Shown: positions 24,476-40,300, counted from the stretch's first letter. The stretch: 64,000 nucleotides of DNA from Vanilla planifolia (GCA_023846275.1 JAIUJO010000163.1:613001-677000), one strand, 5' to 3'. The notes: a model not told the origin generated them from the sequence alone. Numbers and translations are program-made.

Positions 24476-27172
24476 TATTTATTATCCTCATACTATGGTT
24501 AAGCATTCGACATTGATCTAACACATTATTCTATCCATATGAGTTATTTTATGGCTTCACACTTCTGTCGAATAACATAATCTAGTTCTCCACAAAGTAA
24601 TCTAATCGTATAAGCTATCCTCATAAAGTTCAAGACTTCCTCAATAATCACAACTACTCTCATCCTAAATATAAGATATCGAATGATTTCCTATTGGCTA
24701 AAGGTGCAATTGTTCACTAATGAGACAATTTATATAATGAAAAGAGCCAGTCCTCGAGATTCATACCAAGAGATCATCAACCCTTTAAACATACTTATCC
24801 TTTAAAGAAGCATGCATGATCAAGTGTCCTCCAAATTTTATTCTTGATCAATTTAATGATCTTAAGTTGTGGCTTCCTACTAACTCTATTCATAACTATC
24901 AAGGGTTCTTCATGCACTATGTTAATTTAAGTTTTGCATCATAAGTTGATTTTCATTAATCTAGTCATATATTTAACTTAATACCATAAGGTTTCATCTA
25001 TACACTAATTTAGCTATTTATGATATCTAATTTTTCTTGTGTTTATTCTTACAATTTGTTTTCTTAAGACATTTCTTATCTAAGCTAACCTTATTGTTCA
25101 CAAAGCCTTTATTTTTCTACTGGGTTCCAATTATAGTGGATTGTCTTACACTATGTCTTTGTTAACACTTGTATTATTTGTAATATTTATGCCCCGAAGG
25201 CAAACACAAATCACCACATCCATCCTAAGGCCTCTCTTAGGCCACCACATGTCCCAAAGATCTCCATGTAGGGTTTCATCACATGCCCTAAGTGATTAAA
25301 AATAGTGTATTGCAAGGTCTTATTCCAAGTTATTCTACTCTTTCCCAAGACCTCAATAGGAAGCTTCATTAACAAAAGCTTAATTTACAATGTGCTTAGA
25401 GTTTTAGCAAAGGTACATTTTAGCTCATTGTTAAGACATTCTATTACGGATTCTTTTTGGATGAATTAATTCTAAGTCCTTATGCTTAATTGCAAGCCTA
25501 AGCTTACCTTACATATCCATATCTAAGCACCTAAAATATACAATTTAAGCCCCATTAGGGATTATCAATATATCCTTAAAGTCTAACCTTAGCCTTCATA
25601 ACTCTAACCATAACCCACTCTTTGGTACTAACTATATCCATACCCCAACTAGCCTTCTTCTAAAGCCTTAAACTGAGCTCTCCAAAGCCTTCAAACTAGA
25701 AACTTAGCATTCTTTTGGATTGTCTTAAGGGCTAAAAATAGGACTCCCATGACTTGCACAAGCCTTGGTTTAGCACTTTCAAGGAAAACCCAATACACGG
25801 GGTAATTGTCCATAATAATTGATGTAATGTATTAGCAATATTTTTAAGTTCCAAATCATTGCTCTTCTCTGAATGTAAGTTTTAAATATTTTATATAATG
25901 AGTGAAATACCTTCATGTATAGTTTTGCAACACATGTACATATTTATGTCATGTCATGAAGTGAAATAAATTACACCATTTTGCTTTGTTGTGATTTCAA
26001 ACTTCTTATGAGTTACTACTTAGAAAACATTTACATGCAATCTTGAACTCTAATATTTAGCATAGAAATAAAAGAAAATAAAGAAGTCATGACTTCATTT
26101 TGAGACCCATATATATTATAATTTCTCTAGAATATGGCTTAACAATTTTATGACATCAGTCACACATAACTTTGCATATTGAAAACATATTTTAACTATC
26201 TACTTGGATTTAGCATTAACATACTTCATGATCATGTCTCAATGATGAGGCATTTTCATCTATACATAACCATTCTTGTTCCATCATCTTGTTATTTTGA
26301 AAAATAAAGCTAAACATGTAGGCATATGAATAAGAAATTCACTTATATTAACAATTTAGATAACATCACAAATTCCTGCATTGTTTGTTTGACATAATTA
26401 CATAATAAAGGAAAGATAAGAAATATTTATAAACTATTAAAAATTCTCTTTAGTGATGGGCATAAGAGGTTTCCCTTTTTTAAAAAATAAGGTTCATGGA
26501 AGAAGATCCACTGGCCATTATCCAAGACACTTTCCCAACGTACTATATGCCATTTTAATACAATACTATGGTTTCAATCTTATTTAGTTCATAACAATGA
26601 TTTATTGCATCTTCTGAAGGGTTATCTCACCTAGAATTTCATGTAGATGTCTTCTCCTTTGATAGGTCTTTCTTGGCTTCAAAACATGAGCCTTATTTCT
26701 CCTTCTTTTTTCATATGCTTTATTTTACTTTGGACCCTTATGTTTCTTTAGTTAGCCTCTCTGAATCTCATTTGTGGCTAGACTTTTCTAACACCCATGC
26801 TAAAACATCACAGAAGCTTACTTTGCATCGTTAATACCTCCTTAAGTGACACTTTTTCTTTAAGAAAAACTAGTTTGGTTATTTTTTATGACATAGCTTT
26901 CTCACTCAAGTTAAAGCTCACTTAATTATGCCATTTTTAACTGGCCATATTTCTTTACTTTAATTTGTGAATCTATGTGTAATCTGACAAAAAAATATTT
27001 TGAAGTGTATTCTTCTTTCTCGTAATTTTATCTTAAGATATTCCTATATGCAAGACAAACCATTTTTCCATTTTAATCCTCTTATTTTGACTGATAAAAT
27101 AACTCCTAATATTTAGGAATCCTATCCATGTTTTCATTTTTCAAATATTATTGGATACTAATAATGTTAAAG

Positions 27173-27194
27173 GATAATAATAATAATAATAATA
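27173..27194. repeat. (ATA)n microsatellite near the end of copy B
   Basis: About seven ATA repeats. Related ATA-rich tails lie at about 22840 (copy A) and 62045-62080 (unit before copy C). Confidence 0.9.
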
Positions 27195-27575
27195 TACATA
27201 AAATTACAAGCTAATTTTCAAGTAATAAGCCAAATGCTATCATGTCTTATGTGTTACAATTCAAGTACTTCTAATCAGGCATACTTCAAATTATCAAATT
27301 TGAAATTCAAAAAATAAAAATTTAATTTAACAATATGAAAAATTTAAATATATTCCATTCGAATATCAAATTATATTTCACAAAAAAAGACAAACCTTAG
27401 TCAACTAAATTGAACTAATATAGTCAAGAATGTGCGTTATAATAGTACTAAGATCTCACTTTTAAATTTTTAGTTGAGTAGGCTCTCAGATAGCCTATAT
27501 TGTTCACTTTAGGTCTACTTCATGTCATTATGATTGCAATTTTACATTCTTGGATGAATAAGCTAAAAATACTCT

Positions 27576-30500
27576 TTTTTAAGGTCATTTTAACATGTCA
27601 ATTAAGTAACCTTTGACTTTTGCCATGAATGTCTCTTCAAAGTTGGTACTATTCATTTTGATGCTTTTTCAAACATCAACATTACATCCTTAAGCAAAAT
27701 AAATTTTTTAGGACAAATGATTTGGATGATTGCATAAGTACACAATTTTCTAAATAAATCCAATTCATTATAAAAATGCATTGTCAAAACTTTGTGATGC
27801 CACTTTGATATAATATTATAATAATCATAATATGTATCAAATAAGAACATTGTCTAAGAGAAGTAACAATTATAGTTTTCATAATCTATCTAAAATGAAA
27901 TGGTGAGCTCGGTTAATCAAACATAAAAAAGTGTTATAAAGGATTGTCATTTTTGTGCTACTTTATGCAAACTTAATTCAATTGATACATTGATGTAATG
28001 CTTGCTTGTAGTTAGACATAGTCAATCATTGAATTAGTCAAAGGTGTTATAGTTCTTGAGAAACTTCACAAAACAAATATGGTGATAATCCATAAGAACT
28101 TAGAGCTATGGTTAAAAAAAACTAAAATAAGTCTTTACCACTTAATGATAATTCAAATCTTGATGGGATACATTGGAGTATTTAGCATTGAGAATGTGAC
28201 TAAAGAACACTTCTTGATCCTAAGAAATAGTTCAAAAATTTTTTTTCTTCTCATATACAACAAGATTCATCAATAAATACATAGATAAAACTATCCAAGA
28301 ATGATTTGAAGGTGTTAATCATAAGATTCATAAGTACAATATGTGAATTACACTATCTAAAAGGAAATCTCTTCTACTAAAAACATTTATTCCTAATTTT
28401 TAATGTAATCTATGGTGTATCTTCCTCTAAAGTTTGTATCTCATGATGTCATGATTATCTATTTTAATGAAGGCTTTAGAAAAAAATGTTGTTCCAACAA
28501 ATCAACAATTCTTGGCAAAGGTTATCTATTCTTGCTTGTTATTTTATTAAGTGTTTAGTGGTCCAGAAACTATTATTAATCGTGGCCTTTTCAACAAAAA
28601 GAACAAGGGCTTCAATGGGAGAAAATCTATACCTAATCATGCCTTCATTCACATAATCTCATAGTTGAATATTTATTTTTATATTTCTACAAGTGCTATT
28701 TAATAGAGTTACCAAATAGTAAAGGTAGGACTTAGTTATAGGACAGTGAAAAATTCAATTTAAGGCTACAACAAAAGACCTACCAAATAATCTAAGAAAA
28801 CTACTACTTAGTTTTATTAATTTAAGGTGTCTGAAAAGGTTAAGGTCCCTATGAGCTTCACTTTAGAACACTAAATCACCACCCCCTACTAGGTTGTTTA
28901 TTTGATGCCCATAATTATCTTAGACTCAAAGCCTTAGCCTGATTGATAATTTCTCCATAAACTATAAAAGCCATTATAAGCTCAACATTAAAAAGTAGTT
29001 TTACAATAATTGATGGTTACAATAAGCAAAAATCATTTGCAATCCTATCCAAAGAAAGTTCAACAAAAGAATATCATACTTTAGTATAAAAAATGATTAT
29101 AAAAATATGTACATAATAAAATCATGCTGATGATAACATCTAGAGGCTTCGGATCTCATTAACGAGAATGTGCAAGATTTCTAGTTACCCTTGTTAAACA
29201 TTTCTTACCCATTCAAAGCTCTGAAGTGTCTTTTACCCTTCTAGACAAATGGAAATTTTATGATCAGGCTTCAACTCATCAAAGCAAATCTTCACCTTAG
29301 AGAACAACCATGCTCTTTATCACAGCACTACACACTTAAACCTAATCCTTAGACTTTTGCATCTAGTGCTTTCGAATTGGTTATGTAAGCATTGATGCAT
29401 ATGAGTGGTGATGGCCAAAACTTTAGAATTGAACCTTGTTAATCTTCTTATTCAATGTTTGTGTAAGACTTTTTGATTTTCCTAATTGCTTTGAGAGCAT
29501 TTACATGGTGTTCTACTTACTCATGTAACTTGGTGGAGTCTACCAATTCTCAATATTGAGTAAATTGAGAATAAATATTGCTTCCCTAAGCCTTTTCATG
29601 AAAAGTTCTCATTGACTTCCATTATAAGGCAAAAACATAAAATAGTAACATATTATATTTGAAAATCTAGAGGCATAATCAATAAAAATTTTCAAAATTC
29701 AATTATGATGAGTGAACCAAATAATAATCTAGGCATTGGGCATCATATGTACATAGCACTCCCTTAATAAAATCACAAACTTTATCCATGCCGCATCAGT
29801 AATTTGGTATCCTAAAATATTGTCTGAGGTTTTGGTTTTCTCCATGTAGGTGACTATCTTTCTAGAACAAACTCTAAAAGGGAAAGTTTGCCTATAGCTT
29901 TGAACTCCATGACATGAAGTATTCCTAAACATCAACTAAATCATCTGCCATTGCTAGTTTTCTGGTGCCAACAAAGTCCTATGGATTTAAATGCATGAGA
30001 GCCCCCAAAAGTAGCTCCACTTAAGCATCATGCTGCATTTGAGGTGTGGTAGCCCTAACATGTAATACAATCTTTGGCCCTCCTTGAACATGATCATCAA
30101 ACGTTAAGCTTCTTATTGTTTTTTTTTGTGTACCAACCATATCTATCGTGGATATACGACACCGTTATTGCAAAGGCAATGATGATAAAACACATAAATA
30201 TTCTAGTCAACTTATGTAATGTAATGACTTACATTCCTTATATTAAGCACCCAATAAATTTCATAGGTTATTCTCTTTCTATATGTTGAAACAAAATTGC
30301 ATAGTTTTAATTCCTATTTGATAAAGTAGTAAGAAAATTGTAAGATGAAAGAACAAGTTGTTTAATATTAGAGGTAGACTTACTATTATGAAGATTGGTC
30401 ATTTCTCAATTCTTATTTTCTTTAATGATAGTTAATCCATAACATAACACACTGAATCGAGTTAACAAAACAATTAATGATTCCCTTTGTAGTGACACCA

Positions 30501-31329
30501 TAAATCTACATAATTTCTAATGGATTAATTTTTAAAACATTAGCCATGCAAAAAAAGAAAATGAATTGGTGCCAAAATTGCTTGAAGTAGTAATGTCTAT
30601 GTTCTAAACAAAAGACAATGAGAAATTAAATTTAATTAAAGTATTATGGTCTAGTAGCATGAAAGCAAAGAATACGATGTTAGGAACCAAATTTAACATT
30701 GCTAATAGTAGAAAACACTTAGAAAGAAAAAAAAGAAATGGCTGAAAATCATTAAAATTTCTCTAATCTAAAAAAACAGCTTATGGATACTCATAGTGGA
30801 TGGAAATTCCAATAATTAATTATGTTGGGAAGCAATCAAAAGAGAAGGTCTGGTTATGAAAGCAATGTCAAATATCTAGTATACTAAATGTCAATTGAAT
30901 TTCTCCATTTTGTTTTGAAGAATATTATTTAGATTACTACTGTTTCTAAAGTATTTAAGAAAACTCAACTATTTGAATTCCTAAAAGTGCCAAAACTTCC
31001 AAAATGAAGACTCAATAGAGCATGCTTTTTGATCAATGAAAAAGCAAGTAAAGCATGGTTTATCTTGTCCATTAGTTTGTGAAGTTAAATTAGTGTTCAC
31101 AACTCCAACCTTCTAGCTTTTATGGGTTAAACAATCACACTTACTCTTTTGAGCTCATCCTCAACTAGGGTTTTTATCAAACCAAATGAATCTCACACTT
31201 TACAAATGTTGGGCCATCCAATCATTTAGAAATGGAAAATACAGTAAAAAACTAAACTTTTGATAAAATAAAACAATGTTTCCTATGCTTGTTCAAGAAT
31301 AAATAATGAATACATTTTCATAGTGTTTT
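27576..31329. other. Unassigned DNA between the 4.6-kb units and the 403-bp array
   Basis: Frames at 27653-27850 (-), 28079-28276 (+), 29729-29935 (-) and 30074-30289 (+) are 65 to 71 codons with no recognisable product. The segment 28800-30080 is less AT-rich than its surroundings and may be an old retroelement piece, but neither strand gave a motif I would defend. No similarity to the array or to the 4.6-kb unit was noticed. Confidence 0.4.
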
Positions 31330-34300
31330 GGATTAACACTCTCTTGAAAACTTTATCCTATTTTTTCATATTTTTCTCTTTTAATCTGTTATATTATAAA
31401 TAAACCTTAATTCTCCTTTCATTTGGCCTTTACAACTCATTGATTTGGTTATATTATTTTTTTTTCAAATTATCTCATTTCAACCTCAGTATATATTTAC
31501 TTGATATTAGAATAATAATATATTAATTTTTGTGCTTAGTTCTTTTGTAATTCATTGTATTTTGAAATATGGTTTGATAGAGATGAAGCAAGCATCATTC
31601 TAGCCATCCAACCATGGTCTATCAACTAAAGATTATTATTTATAAATATAAATATTTCATTTTTTGGAGCTTTGGTGAGGTTAACGAGTCATTTGGATCT
31701 ATACATTATTTAACAATTGAGAAAGCTGCACTCGATCTCTTTAGTATCTTGGAATGTTGCTTGTCAATGGTATTTATCTAATTTATTTACCTTTTTAAAT
31801 TTTATTTTGTTATGTTACTATGTAACTCCAATTCCCTTATTATGTACCTTTATATTACTTTGATTTCGTTTTATTTATATGAATTTATGCACTTTAAAAA
31901 TTAATAGATATTTACTTAATATTACAATAATAATTTGTAAATATTTACTCTTATTTAATTTGATACTTAATATTAATTCTTAACGAGGCTTGATTAACAT
32001 GAAACATACCACACAAGACCTGTCTCAATGTGCTTTTTCCAAGTAATCATTTTTATATTTACAAAATTTTGTTTTCTTAAATTTTAGTATATTTTATGTG
32101 ATATTTTGATTCATACTATACTTGATGTTCGAGGATATCACACTTGATCATCATAGTTTCTTTGAATGTAACCTTCCATTATAATTTATCTCATTCCTCT
32201 AAATGTTTTGCTTTAATTTTATTATATTACTATGATGCTCTAAAGCTCTTCTTATGTGACTTTTACATTACTTTATTTTGATTATATTATATTACTTAAA
32301 TTTCTCTTATTTTACCTTTAATACATATTTATTTTACATTAAACAAATAATTTATTATTATTTATACTTATTTTTACATTGAGAATTTATAGTAATGCTA
32401 AAGCATTCCAATCGAGATGTGGTAATCTTTGTTGGAAACCTCTTAGTAAGCTCAATCTAATTAAATTTTAAACTTTATATTTGTATTTATTTTATTCACT
32501 TAAGATTTGTTGCAATTCATGAGCTATTTCGATATGCATAGGATTTCATAATGATGGATTTTAAACTTAATTTCCATACTATATTAGAATTTAATATTTC
32601 CATATAATTTATCTTATTTTTCTAATTTTTTATTATGATTTAGTTTTATTATTTTGAAATTACAATTCTCTGCTTTTTTAATATGAATGTCACTCTCTTT
32701 CGAATATATTTTAATATATATTTATTTAAAATTAAAATATTAGTTTATTATTTTTTTATTTGCTTTAGTTATTCATAGTAATCCAATTGAGGGTTAATAA
32801 AATCAAATCAAATGACAATAAATTCATCTTATAAGCTCTCTCTAATTAAATATATATTGTTAAATACTTTAATTTTTTTTATTTTTATAGAACTTTGTTG
32901 GGAAATTTTATTTTATTTTAATTTAATGATTTTGTTATGCTCGATCTTCTTAATATCTGAAAATATCTTTTTCTCATATAATTTATCACATTTTTTTGAA
33001 ATTTTTTTATTTTGATTTAATTATCTTACTAAGTTAATATAAATCTCTTATCTTGTGGCTTGTATAATGTTATGATTTAGTTATATTGTATTATTTTAAT
33101 TTATCTATTTTCAAATTTAATATATTTTTACTTAAAATTAAAACATTAATTTCTAATTTTGTGTGCATATATGCTATGGCATTGTGCATTAAATCCAAAT
33201 GAGGTCCAACAAAGGCAAAAGTGATGTCATTTGGAGTTGAACTGAATACCATTATCCAATAACATATTTATTTATATTTTTTTATTTTTTTACATTAAAG
33301 TGTTCTAGCACACTTGCACAATATTTTTTTTCAAATTGATTTCTTGAATGAGGATGTTATGCTTGAGCTCTTTAGTCTCCTAGAGTGCAACTTTCCTATT
33401 AACTTTATCTCATTTCCTCAAAGTTTTCATTTTAGTTTTGTCATATTACTACATAACTCTGAGTTGCTTCTGATGTTACCTATATGTCACTATCATTTTG
33501 TAACATTAATATACTTCAATTTATTTCAATTTAGCTTCAATATGAATTTTTTATTTATGAAATAATAATTATGTTTTATTTACAGCTATTTACTTTGATA
33601 ATTCGTAGTAAATTGAAATGATGTTCAATTGAGATGAAACAAATATGATTTGGTCTCTTCTTTATGAGCATTATCTAATTAAACATACTTTTTTTTGTTT
33701 ATAAATATTTTATTTTCTATTCTATTGATACATTTATGGGAAATTTTAGTTTGTATCATATTTGATAATCGAGGTTGCTATACTCGATCGACTTACGATC
33801 TTCGAATATAACATTCTTGTACAATTATTCTCATTTTTTCTATTATTTTCTTTAATTTAGTTTTATTACTAGGTAACTCCAACACTTATCTCACTTGACC
33901 TTTACATAACTTTAAATCAAATAAGTTAGATTACTTAAATTTATCTCTTTTTATCCTTAAATATATATTATTTAAATATGAAAATAATAATTTCCTTTTT
34001 TTAATGTAAATTTATTGTAGCAATTTGCCATAATTCAAAATGAGGAAATGCCAAGATGAAATGAGCAATGTTGCCTTCTTGATTAGGTTTATTAAATTAA
34101 ACGTTAATTTTTTCAACATATTAGTTTCTAGGGTTTAGGCTTTTTTACTGGTCATTTTGATTTTTATCTCACTTAGACAATCAAAGATGTTACAATTGAT
34201 CTTCTGTATCTTGGAATATGACATTATGATGCAATTTATCGCATTTCCTTAAATTTTTATCCTTGATTAGGTTATATTTTCATCTAACACAAAATCATCA

Positions 34301-37300
34301 CTCATATGACCTTTGCATCACTTTGTGTTGATTATATATTATATTATATCAATTTATCTCATTTTAACTTTAATATTTTTCATATTAACATTTAAATAAT
34401 AATAATTTATTATATATATTAATTTTTTTGTTATTCACAACAATCTCAAATGAGATCACATAAAAATATTATAAACATCATTAAATAAACCTTGATTAAC
34501 TCTATCCTATTAAATATTCACTTCATAATTCTTAATATTTTATTTTATTTTAGCATGTTTTATGATATATTTTTATTCATTAGCTAATTTTATGATCTGA
34601 ACATATTACACTTGATCTCCTAAGTATCTTGGATTGCAACCTCTTCATATAATTTATCTAAATTCATCAAATATTTTTACTTAATTTCATTGTATTACTA
34701 CGTAATTCTAAATCTATAATCATGTGGCCTTTAAGTCTCTTTGACTTTGTTGAACTACATTATTTAAATTTATCTTATTTGAGCCTTATTATATATTTGA
34801 ATAATATCGGAAAAACAATTTATTTATATTTATGCTCACTAACCATTATATGCCATGGTAATTATGATGGAGGTCATATAAAGATAAAATAACTATCATT
34901 GGACTCCTATCAATTAGCACTATCCAATTCAATATTAGTTTTAATATTTTAATTTTTTTATGGTTTTGGCAAACTTAGACATTTCTATTCATAAAAAATT
35001 TGAGAATCAAGGGTGTTACACTCTATCTCCATGTTACCATGGAATACAACTTACCACTTACCTATATAATTATCAACCTTCTCTAAATTTTTTCTTTGGA
35101 ATTTATTATTTGTTTTTGCACTGTAATTCCTCACTTGTATGACCCTTAAATCATTTTGATTTTCATATAATATACGCTTTTGATTTATTTAGTTTTTTTT
35201 AAAATATATTTACTTAAGATTTTAAAAAATAAATAGTTATTATTTTTATTATTTACCTTAGTAATTTCAAATAACCCCAAATGAGGATTGATTGAGTTGA
35301 AAAAACATTATTCAACTCATTTTGATGAGCTATTTCCAATTAAAAATTTTTTTCTATTATTTTAATAATTTATTATCTAGTTTTTTATCACACTTTATAA
35401 GACATTTGATTATTGATGATGCAACACTTCATCTTCTCATTATTAGAGAAAGAAAAAATGTATAATTTATCTTATTTATTAAAATTTTAACTTTGACCTT
35501 ATTATATTATAACATTGTTCCAATTAATCTCATTTCAACTTTAAAAAAGATTTACTTAATGTTAAAACTATATTTCTTTTTTATTGAGACTCATTTACAT
35601 TTGTTATTTTTAATACATATAAAGGAGACCAAGTCAAGATCAAAAACCATTGTTGGACTTATCTCAGTGAGTTATATCTAACTAAAAATTGAATCTTATA
35701 TTTTAAAAAATTTTACATGTGTGTTTAGGCATGTTTTACAAGATATCTTACTCTGAACAATATATTACAATCAAGAACATTACTGTTAATCTTCATAGTA
35801 TCTTTCATGACAATTTTACCATAACTTATCTCATTTTCCTAAAGTTTTTTTATTGATCTCCCTATATTGCTATGAAACTCTAATTCTCCTTGAGTGTGTC
35901 CTTTTTCATGGCATTTATTTAATTATGCTAAAATAATATTTTATTATTATTTATGTGAATTTACATTTAAAATTCAAAACAATTTTCAGGATGTATCTTC
36001 TAGACAAACAAATCATCACTCTACTTGCCGTGATGAGCTCTATCTTATTAAATATACATTTATATAATTTAAAACATTTTTTTAGATTTTGTTACACTCT
36101 ATGAGATAATTTTATTCATAACTAATTTGATGGTCATGAATGCCACACTTGATCCCCTTAGTATCTTTGAAAAAATGTTTAATGTATAATTTAAATAATT
36201 TCTTCAAACTATAATCTTTGATTTAGTTATATTATTGAGAAACTCTGTTTGCAATCTCATGTGACATTTACATCACTTTGATTTCATTATTTTACATTAT
36301 TTCTAGTTATCACATTTTAGCTGTAGTATAAATTTATTTAATATTAAAATAATTATTTATAATTTATTTTTCTTATTTAAATTGTTGATTTGTGGTATTT
36401 CCAAGCAAGGTTTGAACAAGATGAAACAAATGTCATTGAAATCATCTCAATGAGGTCTATCTAAATGATTATTTTAATATTTTAAATATTTATTTTCATG
36501 TGCTTTGGCAAGTATTTTTAGGCACTACAGTTCATACCTTATTTGATGATTTAAGATGTTATATGTAATCTACTTAACATTGTTGATTGCTACATTCCCA
36601 ATGCAACATTGCTCATTTCTCAAAATGTTTCACTTTCATTTGATTATCATTCTCTTCTTCTGTGACCTTTTCATCACCTTCATTTAATTATATTACATTT
36701 TTTTAAATTATCTTATTTTAATTTTAATGAACATTTATTTGATATAAAAATAATTGTTATTATTTATGCTTATTTACTTTTATAATTTATAGTAAACCTA
36801 GAAATTGTCTAATTGAGATGAAGCATCATTCTCCACATCTCAACAAGCTCTATCTTGTTAAATATTTGTCTCCATAATTATAAATGTTTTATTTTATAAG
36901 TTTTTAAAAGGGCTAATGTGTCACTTTGATTCATACCTTATTTGATGATAAAGAATAATACACTTAATGTCCTTTGTATGCCAAAGGGAAACTTTCATGT
37001 AATCTATATAACTTATTCAAATTTCACATTTTGTTTTGCTATATTGCGACATAACTCCAAATCTTCTCTTTTTTGACCCAAACATTACATTAATTTTGCT
37101 ATGCTAATTACTTCAAGTATAAATTTTAAGTTTAATATAAACTTACTTAATATTAATATAATAATTAATTATTTCTTATTCTTATTTAATTTTATAATTA
37201 TTAGTAATTCCAAACATGGTCTGATTAGATGAAACAATCTCATTTGACCTATCATGATGAGCTTTATCCACATAAAAAACATTTTTATACTTTAAAATAT

Positions 37301-40300
37301 TTTTTTTCTATAATTTTAATAGATTTTTTGGATCATTTTTATTCGCAATAGATTAGACCATTGAGGATGCCAGACTTGATTATATTGTTAAATTTTAATG
37401 AACATTCGCATAAAATTTAGATCATTTCTACAAAATTTTCTTTTTTTAAATGATACTAAAATTCTTTTATCTTACGATCGTTACATCAATTTGATTTTGT
37501 CATGTTACAGTACTGAAATTTATGTCATTTCAATTTCAATATATATACTTATTATTAATGTAATAATTTATTATTAGTTACTGTTGTTTAATTTGGTGAT
37601 TCATGGAAATTCCTAACTATCCATTCAATATGAAAAAAACTTTGTTAGAGACATCTCAACGAGCTCTATCTAATTATATATTTATTTTTATATTTGTAAA
37701 ATTTTATTATTTTAATATGTACAAGTTTTTTGTATTGAGTATATTACACTTGGCATCTATAGCATCATGGAATACAACTTTCCCATGACATGTATCTCAT
37801 TTATGGAATTTTTTTCCTTGATTTGGCTATGTTATAATGTACTATGATTCCTTATTTCAGTGACATTTACACATCTTCAATTTGATTATATTTCACAACT
37901 TTAATTTTTCATTTTTTTTAGCTTTTATATTGACTTAATAGTAGATTATTAATTTACTCCTTTTATTTAATTCACTTTGGGTATTTATAATATTTCCAAA
38001 CAAGGTACGATAGAATCGAAATGGCTGCCACTAGACTAATCAGAAGGAGCTTTACCTAGTTAAATATATTTTAAAATATTTTTAGTTTTTATGATTTTCG
38101 CATACTTTTTGGGAAATTTTGATTTATAGTCGATTTGAAGATCGATGATGTTAAACTTGATCTTCTTAATGTCTTGGAATGCCATTTTTGGGTACGATTT
38201 GACTCATTTCTTCAAACTTTTTTTTTAATTTTTTTATACTATAATATAACTCTAAATATCATGCCATTTTTCTATTACATTGTTATGATTTTTATTATAT
38301 TAAATCAATTTATATGATTTTAATTTTAATTAATATTTTATTAAATCTAAAATATTACTTTCTTATTTTTTTTGCTTATGCACTTCTTTAGTTTGCATTT
38401 ATTCCAAATGTGGTGCGATCTAGAAAATATAGATGTCATTTGTCCTAGCTTAACCAACTCTATCCAATTGACCAATTATTTTTATATTTCTAAATATTTA
38501 AGTTTCTCACATTTGATGATTCTTTAACAGATACTTTATTTCATTGCAAATTTGATGAATAAGGATTTTACTCTAAGGCTTTTAAGTATCTTGGAATATG
38601 ACTTTTCTTCACAATTTATCTTATTGCTTTTGATGTAGCCCATTGATTTATTTTTATTACTAAGAAATTTTGTTTCTCCTAACATGTGACTTTTACATTA
38701 ACATTTTTTTTGTTATATTGTATTATCTTAATTTATTACTTTTTATCTTAGTTATGTACTAACACAATAATGAAATAATAACTAAGTTATTTTTATAATT
38801 TATTGTAATTCTAGATGAAGTCTCACTGAAACAATGTAAACATTATTGACTTATATCAATGATCTCCATGAAATTAATTAATAATCCCTAAAAATTTATT
38901 TTTTTAAATATTTTCTTTTATAGTGTTTTTGCATATTATAATGATCGAGAATGTTACTTAAGATCTGTTTAATATCTTGGAATGTAATTTTCTCATAAAA
39001 GTTTCTCATTTTTTAATTTGTTTACTTTAGTTTAATTATACCACATCATGGCTCTATACGTCACCTAAGATGACATTTAGTTCACTTTGATTTGATTATA
39101 TTTTATTACTACAAGTATCATGTTCTCGCTCATTACATATTTATTTAGTATTAAAATATAAATTTTTTATTATTTAGGCTAATTTACTATTGCAATTCAT
39201 AGTAATTATAGACGTGATTTGATAATGATGAAATGTCATTTAAATCTTCTTTTAGAATCATAAAAAATTAAATATTCGAGTATATAAATTTTTAAATATT
39301 TTATTTTGTATGATTTTGTGATTCTTTAAGAGATATTTTGATTCATCCCTGATTTGATTATTAATGATGCTATACCTATTCTCTTTAGTAGGTTGTGACT
39401 TTCCTATATAGTTTAACTCATGTCTTCTAATATGTTTCTTTAGCTTTTTACATTGGTATCAAATTCTAATTCTCCTCTCGCGTCATCTTTATGTAACTTT
39501 TATTAGGTTAAATTATTTTTTCTTTACCTTACCTTATTTGAGATTTTATATATATTTACTTAATATTAAAATAATATTTTATATTTATTTAAGTTTATTT
39601 ATTTAGTAGTTAGATTAATTGTAAAAGAGATCCAATTGAGATAAAAAAATATTACTAGACTCATCTCCATAATTTCTATATTTAAAATATTTTATTTTCA
39701 ATTTTTTTAGTTTGCTTAATAAGGTATTTTGATTTGTACCACATTTGATGATCATTGATGAAATGTTTGATCTCATTAGTATTTTTGAATATAACTTATT
39801 CATATAACTTATCTTATTACATCACTTTTTTCACTTTGATTTTGGTATGCCAATATATTACTCAAAATCTACTAGATTTATTTTCTTGAAAGACAATTTT
39901 TCAATCAATCTCATTTCTCGTGTAATATAAATTTATTTAACATTAAAAAACAATTTATTACAATTTATGATTATTTGATTCTGCAATATATAGTAATCCT
40001 AAATGAGGTTGATTGAGATGAAGAAAATGTCATGCGACTCATCTCCATAAGCTCTATCCAACATAATATTCCTTTTCATTTTTAAAATATTTTATTTTCA
40101 ATTGATTTGGCGAGCCCTATAGTCATTTCAAATCATAGTAGATTTGATGATGAAGGAAGTTGTATTTGATTTGCTTAGTATCTTAGATTGTAGCTTTCTC
40201 ATAAATTTTGTCATTTATTCAAATGTTTTGATTTAATTTTGCAATATTATTTTGACACTCGAATCATCATGCTTTGTGTACTTAAAATTCCGTTTATTTT

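Larger units (their letters stand above)
23165..27575 (+). repeat. 4.6-kb tandem unit, copy B
   Basis: Directly follows copy A in the same orientation. The 150 bases just before B (about 23000-23150) and the last 150 bases of B (about 27400-27560) resemble each other: both contain 'aatcaactaaatt' or 'agtcaactaaatt' followed by 'tttaggt.tacttca'. The A/B boundary is therefore a true unit-to-unit joint, and B ends at about 27575. The unit is about 4.4 kb, slightly shorter than A through indels. The block at 25010-25400 matches copies A (20690-21060) and C (63540-63980). No coding content beyond the RNase H relic is recognised. Confidence 0.75.

Noticed and set aside
33314-33565. 83-codon plus-strand frame inside the 403-bp array
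   Set aside because: Hydrophobic because the plus strand of the monomer is T-rich; the frame is not preserved in neighbouring monomers, so it is not coding.
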